This document shows, in pieces, positions 1 to 9,651 of a stretch of DNA of 64,000 nt. Position 1 is the stretch's first letter; each line of letters starts with the position of its first letter. The notes beneath the pieces are model-generated. The model searched no databases and was not told where the DNA came from. It saw nothing but the letters and a program-made list of their open reading frames with translations. The DNA comes from Rhodovulum kholense. Lineage in GTDB: Bacteria > Pseudomonadota > Alphaproteobacteria > Rhodobacterales > Rhodobacteraceae. Location: assembly GCF_003053725.1 (NCBI RefSeq), contig NZ_QAYC01000013.1:54872-118871 (forward strand), in the 5' to 3' direction. The translations under genes were made by a program, and so were the position numbers.

Positions 1-609
1 TCCGGCCGCCGCGAACAAGGCCAGCGGCAGCAGATGGGTTTCGGGGTCGTGACACTCTGACAGCCCGGCCGACGGGTCGGCGCCGCAGGCGTTGAAATAG
101 CGCAGCGCGACATGGCGCAGCCCGTGGGCACGGCCGAAATCGGCCAGCATCTGCTCGCCGATCAGCTTGGTCCGGCCATAGGGGTTGATCGGGACTTGCG
201 GCGTCGCCTCGGTGATCGGCAACGCCTCGGGCAGACCGTAGCTCGCGCAGCTTGAACTGAAGATCACGCGGTCGAGCCCGGTTTCGCGACAGGCAGAAAG
301 CAGCCCGATCATGCCGCCGACATTGTTGTCGTAATAAAAGCCCGGATCGCGCATCGACTCGCCGACATAGGCGGCGGCGGCGAAATGGATGACCGCGACC
401 GGCGCATGGGCGCGGATCGCCCGGATCAGCGCGGCGCGGTCGCGGGCATCGCCCTCGACCAGCGGTCCCCAACGCACCGCGTCGGCATGACCGGTGCTGA
501 GATTGTCGAAGGCTATGGGAAGGTATCCGGCGTCGGACAGGCGCCGGCAGGTATGGCTTCCGATATAACCCGCCCCGCCGGTGACGAGAACGGGACCTGG
601 CGTTGACAC
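1..609 (-). CDS. galE: UDP-glucose 4-epimerase GalE (partial, C-terminus beyond window)
   Basis: Interconverts UDP-glucose and UDP-galactose in the cytoplasm. My translation of the minus strand begins at a GTG (607-609) with the NAD-binding glycine motif GGAGYIGSH, then a FAAAAYVGES segment, an SSSCASYG serine motif and the catalytic NPYGRTK (YxxxK), and still runs open at base 1 after an RYFNACGADP segment. These are hallmarks of GalE within the extended SDR family. The GTG lies six bases after the stop of the upstream SDR, with a GGAG sequence inside the end of that gene, so the two are almost certainly cotranscribed. About two thirds of the protein is visible. The family assignment is firm; substrate range (UDP-Glc versus UDP-GlcNAc) is not decided. 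Confidence 0.9.
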   Translation of the reverse strand, partial: MSTPGPVLVTGGAGYIGSHTCRRLSDAGYLPIAFDNLSTGHADAVRWGPLVEGDARDRAALIRAIRAHAPVAVIHFAAAAYVGESMRDPGFYYDNNVGGMIGLLSACRETGLDRVIFSSSCASYGLPEALPITEATPQVPINPYGRTKLIGEQMLADFGRAHGLRHVALRYFNACGADPSAGLSECHDPETHLLPLALFAAAG

Positions 610-615
610 TCTGCG

Positions 616-1581
616 TCAGACTCCGGCCACGTTTTGATGCATCACCTCTGCAAAATAGGGGATGGTCCGGTCAAGCCCTTCCTCAAGCGGAACCGTCGGC
701 CCCCAGCCCAGCACCCGCTCGGCCAGCGCGATATCGGGCCGCCTGCGGCGCGGATCGTCGCCCGGCAGCGTCCGGAACGCGACCTTCGACCGCGAGCCGG
801 TCTTGGCCAGCACCAGCTCGGCCAGCGCCAGTACCGTGAACTCGCCGGGATTGCCCAGATTGACCGGCCCCTTCACCGTCGCGGGCGAGGCCATCAGCCG
901 GACCAGCCCGTCGACCAGATCGTCCACATAGCAAAACGACCGGGTCTGACGGCCCGAGCCAAAGACGGTCAGCGGCGTTCCGGCCAGCGCCTGGACGATG
1001 AAGTTCGACACCACCCGCCCGTCATCGGGGCGCATCCGCGGCCCATAGGTGTTGAAAATCCGCGCCACCCGGATATCGACGCCGCGATCCTCGCGATAGA
1101 GATGAAACAGCGTCTCGGCGCCGCGCTTGCCCTCGTCATAGCAGGCGCGCGGGCCGATCATGTTGACATTGCCCCAATAGGTTTCCGACTGCGGGCTGAG
1201 CGCCGGATCGCCATAGACCTCGGAGGTCGAGGCCTGCAGGATGCGCGCGCCTTTGGCCTCGGCCAGATCCAGCAGGTTCATCGCGCCCAGCACGCTGGTG
1301 CGGAAGGTATGGATCGGATCGCGTTCGTATTGCGGCGGCGAGGCCGGACAGGCGAGGTTGTAGATTTCGTCGATCGGGCCGTCGATACCGAGCCGGTCGG
1401 TCACGTCATGCCGGATGAACCGGAAACCGCGCCGCTGCATCAGATGCGAGATGTTGTCGAGCCGGCCGGTCTGAAGGTTGTCCACGCAGATCACCTGCGC
1501 CTCGCCCTCGACCAGCCTGTCGCAGAGATGCGAGCCAAGGAACCCTGCGCCTCCGGTCACCAGAACCGTCTTGCCACTCAT
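616..1581 (-). CDS. UDP-glucuronate decarboxylase-like extended SDR (UXS family)
   Basis: Probably converts UDP-glucuronate to UDP-xylose for surface polysaccharide synthesis. It has the Rossmann motif GGAGFLGSH at the N-terminus, the segment [12 protein letters not shown] that is characteristic of UXS proteins, STSEVYGDP, the catalytic YDEGKR (YxxxK) and [10 protein letters not shown]. The length of about 321 residues is normal. I prefer the ATG at 1579-1581 because a GGAG lies seven bases upstream; a GTG two codons earlier (1587) is the alternative. It is followed after six bases by galE, and both encode nucleotide-sugar enzymes. The family call is confident; the precise substrate is inferred. 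Confidence 0.85.
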   Translation of the reverse strand: MSGKTVLVTGGAGFLGSHLCDRLVEGEAQVICVDNLQTGRLDNISHLMQRRGFRFIRHDVTDRLGIDGPIDEIYNLACPASPPQYERDPIHTFRTSVLGAMNLLDLAEAKGARILQASTSEVYGDPALSPQSETYWGNVNMIGPRACYDEGKRGAETLFHLYREDRGVDIRVARIFNTYGPRMRPDDGRVVSNFIVQALAGTPLTVFGSGRQTRSFCYVDDLVDGLVRLMASPATVKGPVNLGNPGEFTVLALAELVLAKTGSRSKVAFRTLPGDDPRRRRPDIALAERVLGWGPTVPLEEGLDRTIPYFAEVMHQNVAGV

Positions 1582-1587
1582 GACCAC

Positions 1588-2132
1588 GCTCCACTCAAAC
1601 CGGAGACACTCTCGTTACCACCGAGCTCTACGCCCCCACGATGGTGGCAATAAAGAGAATTTTCGCCTTTTCTTTGACGTCTGTTTTACCTGCCGTTTAT
1701 TCGGCGTTCTCGGTCGGCAAGCAAGTCGGGATAACCGGGTGTCGGGTCGGCCGACAAGGCTTTCGAAGCACGCCCTTCGGGGCCTCGGACCACGCACCGC
1801 GCGGCCCTCGCAACAGCCCCGTCACAGGAAGCCCGTCACAAGAAGAAAGCCGCCCGTATGTCTCGCAGAAGCGAGAGGCCGGACGGCTTTTGGAAGGTGT
1901 CCACAACGCCTTGGGTGAAACTCGTGTGACGAAACGCGATTGCCCCGCCACGCGATCAACCTGAAGGCCGGACCGCCCTGCGTCAATCTGCTCCAGTTCC
2001 AGAACGCCCGATGCGGGACCTAATCCGGCCACCCGGCACACATTGCCCAAAATAGGGTCACAATCCGGGCGCCGGGGCGAAAAGGACGCCGCCCCAAGCA
2101 TGGCGCGCGCCGAGACTCGGCCTTCGCCCCGG
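1588..2132. other. Intergenic region with an imperfect stem-loop
   Basis: About 545 bases without a convincing gene. The open frames here lack family resemblance and are frame shadows of the reductase or random. An imperfect inverted repeat with arms AAGCCGcCCG and CGGaCGGCTT at about 1846-1891 encloses a second small palindrome (CTCGC/GCGAG) and ends in four T residues on the plus strand, so it could act as a weak terminator. The region must also hold the promoter of the minus-strand uxs-galE pair. Confidence 0.4.
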
Positions 2133-3575
2133 TCAGACCAGCGCGAAGGCCAGAACCGCCACACCGATGGCCGCGAAGAGCGCGGCAAACCCCGACAGCA
2201 TTCGCCGGTCGCGGGCCGAGCTTTCGGCAACGGCATAGCTGAACCGCTCATAGCCGATCATCTCGGGGCGCAGTCCCAGCCGGGCAAGCGCATCGGCCGC
2301 CATGGTCATCATCGGTCCCGGACCGCAGATCAGCGCCTGGGTCGCCCCCGGATCGAGCCCGTTCAGCAGCGCCCGCAGATGCGCCTCGGTCAGCGGGCCG
2401 GGTGCAAGCCCCGGCCCCGCCCCGCGATCGACGAGCTTCAGCGGCACCACCCCCAGCTGGTCGCAGGCCGGGCGCAGCAGATCGTCGGGAACCATCGCCT
2501 CGGGGCTGCGGCAGGCATAGACCAGCCGTACCGGCCGCCCGTCGCCGCGCGCCGCCAGATCGTCCAGCACCGACAGGATCGGCGCGATCCCGACCCCGCC
2601 CGCGATCAGCAGCACCGGCCCGGCTCCCTCCGCCAGCCCGAAACTGCCATGCGGCGCATCGAGCCCGACCGGCGTGCCGGACGCAAGCCGGCCCAGCCGC
2701 CGGGTAAAATCGCCCGCTTCCTGAATGAGAAAGCGCAGGCCCGGCGTGCCCGGCGCCGAGGCAATCGAGAAGGGATGGTCGTACAGCGGCAGCCGCCGCC
2801 CGCCGAAGGACAGCCAGGCGAACTGCCCGGCCCGGAAGGCAAGCCCGCGCCCCGCGGGCGGATCGAGCCGCAGTTCCCAAAGCCGCTCGGCCACCGGGCG
2901 CAGCGAGGCGATGCGCCAGTCATCTGCGGCGGGCCGGGTCAGGCGGCGCAGGTAGACGCCCGCGGCCGGGACCAGCGCGGCCAGCGCAAAGAGGCCCCAC
3001 CAGGGCAGGGTCAGGCCCGCCGGGCGCGCGTCGCTGGCGATATGCCACAGCAGCGTGCCGACCAGCGCGACCGCGCCCAGCGCGTGGCTTGCCCGCCAGA
3101 TTTCATAGCGCAGCGGCAGCCGCTCGCGCAGCAGGGCCAACGCCACGATCAGCGCCAGCAGGCCCAGCGCCAGCCGCCCGTCGACCAGCCCGTCCTCGGT
3201 CGCCATCCGGAAAAGCCGCCGCGCCAGCCGGTGCGGATGGTCGGCATCGGGCGGCCCGACCAGCAGCAGTGCATGACCCAGCGCCAGCACCAGCGCCGTC
3301 GGCGCGGCCCATTTGTGGAAGGCCATGGTCACGTCGATGCCGATCCGGCCCGAGACCGCCTCGAACCGGCCGCTGGTGACCATCTGCATCAGGATCATCG
3401 CGGCCGAGGCGATCCCGGCGCCCGCGGCCAGCATCATCGACAGCCGCCGATGGTCGAGCCCGCCGGTCCAGGCCAGGGCCAGCGGCAGCAGGATCGCCGC
3501 CAGATAAAGGGCGGCAAGGGCGCGGGGCGGCAGGCCCCGGCGGCGTGAAGACGGGTTCGGACTGCGATCTGGCAT
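2133..3575 (-). CDS. Membrane ferredoxin reductase-like flavoprotein (ferric-reductase TM domain plus FAD/NAD domains)
   Basis: Predicted to move electrons from NAD(P)H through FAD across the membrane, as in ferric-chelate reductase and NADPH-oxidase-like proteins. The N-terminal half has several hydrophobic segments with histidines (FHKW, LGHALLL, RASHALG, LLWHIA) resembling the haem-coordinating ferric-reductase domain. The C-terminal half has an FAD-binding LYDHPFSIAS motif, a nucleotide-binding GGVGIAPILSVL and a CGPGPMM. It ends with a further hydrophobic segment. The start at 3575 (MPDRSPNP) follows a GGAG eight bases upstream; an in-frame start further out would add 13 unlikely residues. 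The physiological acceptor is unknown. Confidence 0.75.
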   Translation of the reverse strand: MPDRSPNPSSRRRGLPPRALAALYLAAILLPLALAWTGGLDHRRLSMMLAAGAGIASAAMILMQMVTSGRFEAVSGRIGIDVTMAFHKWAAPTALVLALGHALLLVGPPDADHPHRLARRLFRMATEDGLVDGRLALGLLALIVALALLRERLPLRYEIWRASHALGAVALVGTLLWHIASDARPAGLTLPWWGLFALAALVPAAGVYLRRLTRPAADDWRIASLRPVAERLWELRLDPPAGRGLAFRAGQFAWLSFGGRRLPLYDHPFSIASAPGTPGLRFLIQEAGDFTRRLGRLASGTPVGLDAPHGSFGLAEGAGPVLLIAGGVGIAPILSVLDDLAARGDGRPVRLVYACRSPEAMVPDDLLRPACDQLGVVPLKLVDRGAGPGLAPGPLTEAHLRALLNGLDPGATQALICGPGPMMTMAADALARLGLRPEMIGYERFSYAVAESSARDRRMLSGFAALFAAIGVAVLAFALV

Positions 3576-3689
3576 GGTTCTGGCTCCGGTGCCGCGCGCC
3601 CACGGATGGCCCAAGTGAATCAGCCCGGCCGCGACGCCGCCTTGCGCCGGATCATTGTGGCGGGCCGAAGGGGGCGCGGCAGATCGTCG

Positions 3690-4403
3690 TCAGGGGCCGG
3701 GCGGCGCGGGCTCGTCGGCGAACCAGGCCAGGTTGTCGGCGCGGATGCGTTCGATCTGGCCCAGGATCCGGCTCAGATGCGCCCGCAGCGCGGTGCAGGC
3801 GGCCTCGGGGTCGTGCGCCTTCAGCGCCGCGACGATGCGCACATGGTCGTCCCAGGCATTCCGCGAGGCGAAGGCCAGCGACAGCATCCGCACCCGGTCC
3901 ATATGGCCCTTGTTCTCGGCGATCAGGTCCCAGAAATGGCCAAGCCCCGCACGCTCGCAGATCTCGCGGTGAAAGAGGTCGTCCAGCCGGTGAAAGCGCG
4001 GCCGGTCGGCAGCGGCGATGGCCGCGTCCTGATCGGCCAGCAGCGCGTCGAGCACGTCGAAATCGGCAGGCGTCAGCGCGCTGGCCGCAACCCGCACCGT
4101 TTCGGCCTCAAGAGCGGTGCGGATCGCCCGAGCCCGCATCACCGCGCCGGTCGAGATCAGCGTCACCGTGGTCGCGCGCTGCGGCAGGATCTGCAGGAAG
4201 CCCAGCTTGGCCAGCCGGTAGAAGGCGTCGCGCACCGGCTGGCGGCTGACCCCCATCGCGCGGGCGATCTCGGCCTCGGACAGTTTCGAGCCGGGTTCGA
4301 GCTCCAGCGACAACAGCTGGCGTTGCAGTTCCGCGAAGACACTATCGGCGATCGAGGCCCGCAGGGGCAGCTCGAAACGTGGCGCGAGGATCGGTTTGGT
4401 CAT
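3690..4403 (-). CDS. GntR-family transcriptional regulator with FCD domain
   Basis: A 237-residue DNA-binding regulator. Residues about 15-75 form the winged helix-turn-helix (LSEAEIARAMGVSRQPVRDA), and the C-terminal all-helical FCD domain carries the ligand/metal-type residues of the FadR subfamily (the RFHRLDDLFHREIC stretch and a late DDHVRIVAAL histidine). It is divergently oriented to the uxaC operon with about 130 bp between, which is the usual arrangement for a hexuronate-responsive repressor of the UxuR/ExuR type. The effector is not readable from sequence, so that role is inferred from position. Confidence 0.85.
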   Translation of the reverse strand: MTKPILAPRFELPLRASIADSVFAELQRQLLSLELEPGSKLSEAEIARAMGVSRQPVRDAFYRLAKLGFLQILPQRATTVTLISTGAVMRARAIRTALEAETVRVAASALTPADFDVLDALLADQDAAIAAADRPRFHRLDDLFHREICERAGLGHFWDLIAENKGHMDRVRMLSLAFASRNAWDDHVRIVAALKAHDPEAACTALRAHLSRILGQIERIRADNLAWFADEPAPPGP

Positions 4404-4425
4404 CGGGATTGAGCGGCAGCCAAAA

Positions 4426-4449
4426 GTGATATACTAGAATATTAGTCAC
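4426..4449. promoter_or_regulatory. Candidate operator/promoter between gntR and uxaC
   Basis: An AT-rich patch in the divergent gap contains GTGA and TCAC half-sites bracketing TATACTAGAATATTAG. On the plus strand TATACT (4430-4435) would serve as a -10 box for uxaC, so a repressor bound here would block it. A weak TTGAGC at 4409-4414 could be the -35, although the 15-bp spacing is short. The symmetry is imperfect, so this is a suggestion only. Confidence 0.35.
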
Positions 4450-4531
4450 AGCAAAGGCCCGAGTCCACCGCGGACGCAGCGACGGGGCGGACAGCGCAAA
4501 GAAGGCCCGGACGGTTTCAGGGGGGTGCTCC

Positions 4532-5938
4532 ATGGCGCTGCTCGACGCAGACCGGCTGTTTCCGCTCGACCCCGGCGCCCGGACGCTGGCCAGAGAGCTG
4601 CATGGCGCGGTGGCAACAGCGCCCATCGTCTCGCCCCATGGCCATACCGACCCGCGCTGGTTCGCCGAGAACGCCCCCTTCCCCGACCCGGCCCGGCTGT
4701 TCGTCACCCCCGATCACTACCTTTTCCGGATGCTGCACAGCCAGGGCGTGCCGCTCGACCGGCTGGGCGTGCCGCGCGCCGATGGCGGCCCGACCGAAAC
4801 CGACGGCCGCGCGATCTGGCGGCTCTTTGCCGACCATTACCACCTGTTCCGAGGCACGCCCTCGCGGCTTTGGCTCGATCATGCTTTCCAGGAGGTCTTC
4901 GGCATAGATCAGCCGCTTGGCCCCGCCACCGCCGACGCGATCTACGACCGGATCGCCGATTGCCTCGCCCGGCCGGACTACCGGCCCCGCGCCCTGTTCG
5001 AACGGTTCGGGATCGAGGTGCTGGCCACCACCGAAGGCCCGCTTGACGATCTGCGCTGGCATGCCCGGATCCGCGACAGCGGCTGGTCCGGCCGGGTCAT
5101 CACCACCTACCGTCCCGATGCCGTGACCGACCCCGATTTCGAGGGCTTCACTCAGAATATCGAGGCCTTCTGCGCCCTCGCGGGTGAAGACCCCGCCCGC
5201 TATGACGGCTATCTCGACGCCCATCGCGCCCGGCGCGCCTTTTTCCGGGGCTTCGGCGCCACCGCCACCGATCACGGCCATCCGAGTGCCGCCACCGCGG
5301 ACCTGCCCAGCGCCGAGGCCGAGGCGCTTTACGGGAAGGTCCGGTCCGGCCGGGCCGATGCCGCCGAGCGCGAAGCCTTCCGCGCCCAGATGCTGACCGA
5401 AATGGCGCGGCTGTCGCTGGAGGACGGGCTGGTGATGCAGATCCATCCCGGCGCGTTCCGAAACCATTCGGCCCCGGTTCTCGCCCGCCACGGGCGCGAC
5501 AAGGGCTATGACATCCCGACGCGCACCGACTACGTCCGGGCGCTGAAACCGCTTCTCGACGCGGTCGGCGAGGAACCGGGGCTGACGGTGATCCTCTTCA
5601 CCCTCGACGAGACCGCCTATGCGCGCGAGCTGGCGCCGCTGGCGGGGGTCTATCCCTGCCTGCGGCTCGGCCCGCCCTGGTGGTTCCATGACAGTTTCGA
5701 AGGCATGACCCGCTTTCGCCAGAGCGCGACGGAAACCGCGGGTTTTTACAATACCGTCGGCTTCAACGACGACACCCGCGCCTTCTGTTCGATCCCGGCC
5801 CGCCATGACGTCGCGCGCCGGGTCGATGCCGCGTTCCTCGCGACGCTCGTCCGCAGCGGACGGCTGACCGGGAACGAGGCCCATGAGGTCATCCACGACC
5901 TCGCCCACCGGCTTGCCCGGAAGGCCTACCGGCTGTGA
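4532..5938 (+). CDS. uxaC: Glucuronate isomerase
   Basis: Isomerises D-glucuronate to D-fructuronate (and galacturonate to tagaturonate), the first cytoplasmic step of hexuronate breakdown. The 468-residue length fits the family. The N-terminal metal-binding [11 protein letters not shown] motif, [22 protein letters not shown] and the C-terminal [13 protein letters not shown] are all characteristic of UxaC in the amidohydrolase-related superfamily. It is the first gene of the plus-strand uronate operon and is followed after 22 bp by the TRAP binding-protein gene. A GGGGG run just upstream of the ATG could serve as ribosome binding site. Confidence 0.95.
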   Translation: MALLDADRLFPLDPGARTLARELHGAVATAPIVSPHGHTDPRWFAENAPFPDPARLFVTPDHYLFRMLHSQGVPLDRLGVPRADGGPTETDGRAIWRLFADHYHLFRGTPSRLWLDHAFQEVFGIDQPLGPATADAIYDRIADCLARPDYRPRALFERFGIEVLATTEGPLDDLRWHARIRDSGWSGRVITTYRPDAVTDPDFEGFTQNIEAFCALAGEDPARYDGYLDAHRARRAFFRGFGATATDHGHPSAATADLPSAEAEALYGKVRSGRADAAEREAFRAQMLTEMARLSLEDGLVMQIHPGAFRNHSAPVLARHGRDKGYDIPTRTDYVRALKPLLDAVGEEPGLTVILFTLDETAYARELAPLAGVYPCLRLGPPWWFHDSFEGMTRFRQSATETAGFYNTVGFNDDTRAFCSIPARHDVARRVDAAFLATLVRSGRLTGNEAHEVIHDLAHRLARKAYRL

Positions 5939-5960
5939 CAGCCACCACAGGGAGGAGACC

Positions 5961-6581
5961 ATGACCCAACTGAAACGCCTCGCGGCGCTGCTGGCCTCGG
6001 CAGCCCTCGCGACCGTGGCCCTGGCCCCGGCGGCCCTGGCCTGCGACCGGACCCTGCGGTCCTCGGACACCCATCCCGAGGGCTATCCGACGGTCGCGGC
6101 CGTGCAATACATGGGCAAGCTGCTGGAGGAGAGGACCGGCGGCGCGCTCGGCGCCAATGCGACGCCGATGCCCTATGGCGAGGTCTATTCCTCGATCCAG
6201 ACAGGCGTGATCGACGGCGCCGAGAACAACTGGCCCTCCTATGACAGTTCGGGCCATTTCGAGGTCGCCCGGCATTACACGCTCGACCAGCACCTGATCG
6301 TGCCCGAGGTTCTGGTGATCTCGAAAAAGACCTGGGACGGGCTGTCGGCCGAAGACCAGGAGGCGGTGCGGGCGGCGGCGAAGGACTCGGTGCCGCATAT
6401 GCGCGAGCTTTGGGCGGCGCGCGAAGCGGAGTCGGAGGCGAAGATGCGCGAGGCGGGCGTCGAGATCGTGACCGAGATTGACAAGACCCCGTTCATCGAA
6501 GCGATGGTGCCGGTCTACGAGAAATACGTCACCTCGGACAAGCTGAAGGACATGGTGACCCGGGTTCAGGCCACCGACTGA
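5961..6581 (+). CDS. dctP: TRAP transporter solute-binding protein DctP with a large internal in-frame deletion
   Basis: Periplasmic binding protein of a TRAP transporter, probably for hexuronates. It has a signal peptide ([10 protein letters not shown] to ALAC) and begins like family members with [15 protein letters not shown], but residue GGAL near position 53 runs directly into [13 protein letters not shown], which in full-length DctP proteins lies about 120 residues later. The product is 206 residues where about 325 are usual. The missing part includes most of the first lobe and half the substrate cleft. The junction lies in a GC-rich direct-repeat-like stretch around 6138-6155 and the frame is kept. 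The start has a strong GGAGGAG. It is unlikely to bind substrate normally. Confidence 0.85.
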   Translation: MTQLKRLAALLASAALATVALAPAALACDRTLRSSDTHPEGYPTVAAVQYMGKLLEERTGGALGANATPMPYGEVYSSIQTGVIDGAENNWPSYDSSGHFEVARHYTLDQHLIVPEVLVISKKTWDGLSAEDQEAVRAAAKDSVPHMRELWAAREAESEAKMREAGVEIVTEIDKTPFIEAMVPVYEKYVTSDKLKDMVTRVQATD

Positions 6582-6645
6582 GCGATGCAGGCGGCGTGCG
6601 GCCCGGGTTGTGCGCCGTTCCGCGGGGGCAACCGGGGAGGAAAGA

Positions 6646-7215
6646 GTGCAGCGGACGATGCTATGGGTCGCGCGGGTCACCGGCGCGCTTGCCACGGCCG
6701 GGCTCTGGACGGCGGGGGCGGGGCTTGTGTTGATGACCGTCTTCATCGCCGCCCAGGTGTTCTGGCGTTACGTGCTGAACGACTCGCTGCAATGGACCGA
6801 GCCCGCGGCGGTGATGATCATGGGCTGGTTCATCTTCCTCGGCGCGGCGGTGGGCCTTCGCGAGGGCTATCACCTGTCGTTTGACGTGGTGCTTTACGTT
6901 TTGCCGGACCGGGTGCGGCCCTGGCTCCATTCGGTGTCGGACCTTGTCGTCGCGGGGTTCGGCGCGGGCATGGTGATCTTTGGCGCCGAACTGGCCGATC
7001 GGACCGCGGGCAACAAGCTGCCCGCGCTGGGCATTTCGGGCGCCTTCGACTTCCTGCCGCTGGTCGGCGGCGGCGCGTTACTGGTTCTGTTCGCGCTGGA
7101 ACGGCTGGCCCGCCGCGCGGCCGGGCTGCCGACGCCCCGCTTCGGCGACGATCACGAGATCGAGCCCAGCTCGGATGCCGGGCTGTCCGCCGCACCCGGG
7201 ACGGAGGCGCGCTGA
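6646..7215 (+). CDS. dctQ: TRAP transporter small membrane subunit DctQ
   Basis: Four-helix membrane subunit joining the binding protein to DctM in TRAP carriers. It shows four hydrophobic segments, with the family-typical FIAAQVFWRYVLNDSLQWTE around the second and MGWFIFLGAAVGLREGYH in the next. I start at the GTG of 6646 because a GGGGAGG lies five to eight bases before it; an earlier in-frame start lacks a ribosome binding site. About 189 residues, normal for DctQ. It sits between dctP and dctM, three bases from the latter. Confidence 0.9.
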   Translation: MQRTMLWVARVTGALATAGLWTAGAGLVLMTVFIAAQVFWRYVLNDSLQWTEPAAVMIMGWFIFLGAAVGLREGYHLSFDVVLYVLPDRVRPWLHSVSDLVVAGFGAGMVIFGAELADRTAGNKLPALGISGAFDFLPLVGGGALLVLFALERLARRAAGLPTPRFGDDHEIEPSSDAGLSAAPGTEAR

Positions 7216-7218
7216 GCG

Positions 7219-8499
7219 ATGGAGCTCTGGGTTCTTTTCGGCACCTTCGTCACGCTTCTGCTGATCGGTACGCCGGTGGCCTTCTGCCTGGGCGCGGCCT
7301 CCTTCGCGACGGTGCTGTATCTGGGGCTGCCGCCCGTCGTGGTGTTCCAGCGGCTGAATTCAGGGGTCTCGGTCTATGCGCTGATGGCGATCCCGTTCTT
7401 CATCTATGCGGGCGATCTGATGGTGCGGGGCGACATCGCCCGGCGGCTGGTGGCGCTGGCAGGCGCGCTGGTCGGCCATTTCAAGGGCGGGCTCGGGCAG
7501 GTCAACATCGCGGCCTCGGTGCTGTTCGGCGGCGTCTCGGGCTCGGCCGCGGCCGATGCCTCGGCGGTGGGCGGGCTGATGGTGCCGCAGATGAAGGCGC
7601 GCGGCTATGGCACCGACTATGCGGTCAACATCACCGTGGTCTCGTCGATCATCGCGCTGATGATCCCGCCCTCGCACAACATGATCATCTATTCGATCTC
7701 GGCCGGCGGAAAGATCTCGATCGCCGATCTTTTCACCGCGGGCATCGTGCCGGGGCTCTTGCTGGCGCTGTCGCTGATGGTGGCGGCGCGCCTCGTCGCA
7801 CTGCGGCGCGGCTATCCGACCGAGCCGTTCCCGGGCCTCGCCGCGCTGGGCGGGCTGCTGCTGAACGCCATTCCGGGGCTGATCCTGATCGCGATCATCT
7901 TCGGCGGCGTGCGCTCGGGCGTCTTCACCGCCTCGGAAAGCTCGAACATCGCGGTGGTCTATGCACTGGGGGTGACGCTTCTGGTCTACCGCTCGCTCGG
8001 CTTCGCCGATTTCGTCGAGGCGACCAAGGCGGCGGTGCGCACCACCGCCATGGTGCTGATGGTGATCGGCTGCGCCGCCGCCTTTGGCTGGCTTCTGGCC
8101 TTCCTGCGGGTGCCCGCGCAGCTGGTCGCGCTGCTGGCGGACCTGTCCGACAACCCGCTGGTGATCCTGCTTCTGATCAACGTCGTGCTGCTGATCCTCG
8201 GCACCTTCATGGACATGTCGCCGCTGATCGTCATCACCACGCCGATCTTCCTGCCGGTGGCGCAGGCCTTCGGGGTCGATCCGGTGCATTTCGGGGTGAT
8301 CCTGATCCTCAATCTCGGGATCGGGCTTTGCACCCCGCCCGTGGGCGCCGTGCTGTTCGTCGGCTGCGCCGTCGGGCGGGTGCCGATCTGGCAGGTGATG
8401 CGCACGATCTGGCCCTTCTATCTGGCCGCACTCGCCACGCTGATCGCCGTCACCTACATCCCCGCGCTGTCGCTCTGGCTGCCCGGGCTTTTCCACTAA
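7219..8499 (+). CDS. dctM: TRAP transporter large membrane subunit DctM
   Basis: The transport subunit of a sodium-driven TRAP importer, 426 residues with about 12 hydrophobic segments. Family motifs include NIAASVLFGGVSGSAAADAS, MIPPSHNMIIYS and LGIGLCTPPVGAVLF, as in other DctM/SiaM-type permeases. It follows dctQ within the uronate operon, so hexuronates or unsaturated uronates are the likely cargo. The subunit itself looks intact, in contrast to its binding protein. Confidence 0.95.
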   Translation: MELWVLFGTFVTLLLIGTPVAFCLGAASFATVLYLGLPPVVVFQRLNSGVSVYALMAIPFFIYAGDLMVRGDIARRLVALAGALVGHFKGGLGQVNIAASVLFGGVSGSAAADASAVGGLMVPQMKARGYGTDYAVNITVVSSIIALMIPPSHNMIIYSISAGGKISIADLFTAGIVPGLLLALSLMVAARLVALRRGYPTEPFPGLAALGGLLLNAIPGLILIAIIFGGVRSGVFTASESSNIAVVYALGVTLLVYRSLGFADFVEATKAAVRTTAMVLMVIGCAAAFGWLLAFLRVPAQLVALLADLSDNPLVILLLINVVLLILGTFMDMSPLIVITTPIFLPVAQAFGVDPVHFGVILILNLGIGLCTPPVGAVLFVGCAVGRVPIWQVMRTIWPFYLAALATLIAVTYIPALSLWLPGLFH

Positions 8500-8509
8500 G
8501 GACAACCCG

Positions 8510-8815
8510 ATGCCCTATCCCGAGACCGAACCCGACCCCGGCATCCGCCGCCGCGTGCTGGCCGAAAACCCCGAGCTGATGCTGGTCTCGTTCCGCTTTG
8601 CCCAAGGGGCCGAGGGACCTTTGCACAGCCACCCCCATGTGCAGGCGACCCATGTGCGGTCGGGCCGGTGCCGCTTTTCGGTCGCGGGCGAGAGCTTCGA
8701 GGTGGGGCCGGGCGACAGCTTCGTCATCCCCTCGGGGGCCGAACATGGCTGCCTTTGCCTCGAGGCGGGCGAGCTGATCGACAGCTTCGCCCCCCGCCGC
8801 GACGATTTTCTGTGA
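8510..8815 (+). CDS. kdgF: KdgF-like cupin, unsaturated uronate linearisation
   Basis: A 101-residue single-domain cupin. Residues LHSHPHVQATHVRSG give the first cupin metal motif and GDSFVIPSGAEHG the second. In the KdgF family such proteins convert 4,5-unsaturated galacturonate or related monosaccharides to the linear 5-keto form. Its place directly before kduI and kduD supports this role over that of a generic cupin. It lies 11 bases after dctM. Confidence 0.8.
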   Translation: MPYPETEPDPGIRRRVLAENPELMLVSFRFAQGAEGPLHSHPHVQATHVRSGRCRFSVAGESFEVGPGDSFVIPSGAEHGCLCLEAGELIDSFAPRRDDFL

Positions 8816-8826
8816 AAGGAGACAGC

Positions 8827-9651
8827 ATGCTTCATGTCGAGACCCGCCATGCGGTGCATCCCGACCAGGCCCGGACCATGGATACCGCCGCGCTGCGCCG
8901 CCATTTCCTGGCAGAGGGGCTTTTTCAGGACGGCCGCCTGCGGCTGGTCTACACCCATTACGACCGCTTCGTTCTGGGCGGCGCGGTGCCCGCGGGCGGG
9001 CACCTGACGCTCGATCACGTGGCCGAGACTGGCACGCCCGGCTTTCTCGACCGGCGCGAACTTGGGATCGTCAATCTGGGCGGACCCGGGACCGTCACCG
9101 CGATGGGCGACAGCTGGGCGATGACGCGGGGCGACGTGCTGTATCTGGGGATGGGGGCGGGGCCGGTCGGCTTCGCAGGCGAGGGGCGGTTCTACCTTGC
9201 CTCGGCGCCGGCGCACCGGACCTGCCGGACCCGCCTGATCCGTCCCGCCGAGGCCAACCGGGTCGAGCTGGGCAGCGCCGAAGCCGCCAACCGGCGGGCG
9301 ATCATGCAGTTCATCCACCCGCTGGTGATGGAAAGCTGCCAGCTGGTGCTGGGCTATACGGTGCTCGAGCCGGGCTCGGTCTGGAACACCATGCCGCCCC
9401 ATACCCATGACCGGCGGATGGAGGCTTATCTTTACTGGGACATGGCGCCCGGGGACCGGGTGCTGCACCTGATGGGTCCGCCCGACGAGACCCGGCATCT
9501 CTTCGTCGCCAACGAAGAGGCCGCGCTCTCGCCGCCCTGGTCGATCCATGCCGGGGCCGGAACCGGGCGCTATGGCTTCGTCTGGGCGATGGCGGGCGAC
9601 AATATCGACTTCACCGACATGGACATGGTCGCGCCCGGAGACCTGCGATGA
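8827..9651 (+). CDS. kduI: 5-dehydro-4-deoxy-D-glucuronate isomerase
   Basis: Isomerises 5-keto-4-deoxyuronate to 2,5-diketo-3-deoxygluconate. The 274-residue protein has the family N-terminus (MLHVETRHAVHPDQARTMDT), THYDRFVLGGAVP, the conserved NTMPPHTHDRRMEAYLYWD metal-site motif and a C-terminal SPPWSIHAGAGT segment. An AAAGGAG lies a few bases before the ATG. The gene overlaps kduD by four bases, indicating translational coupling. Confidence 0.95.
   Translation: MLHVETRHAVHPDQARTMDTAALRRHFLAEGLFQDGRLRLVYTHYDRFVLGGAVPAGGHLTLDHVAETGTPGFLDRRELGIVNLGGPGTVTAMGDSWAMTRGDVLYLGMGAGPVGFAGEGRFYLASAPAHRTCRTRLIRPAEANRVELGSAEAANRRAIMQFIHPLVMESCQLVLGYTVLEPGSVWNTMPPHTHDRRMEAYLYWDMAPGDRVLHLMGPPDETRHLFVANEEAALSPPWSIHAGAGTGRYGFVWAMAGDNIDFTDMDMVAPGDLR

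Noticed and set aside
1697..2251. Minus-strand frame of 184 residues between the SDR and the reductase
   Set aside because: No ribosome binding site, Arg/Pro/Ser-rich composition and overlap with the reductase's end; it looks like a non-coding frame.
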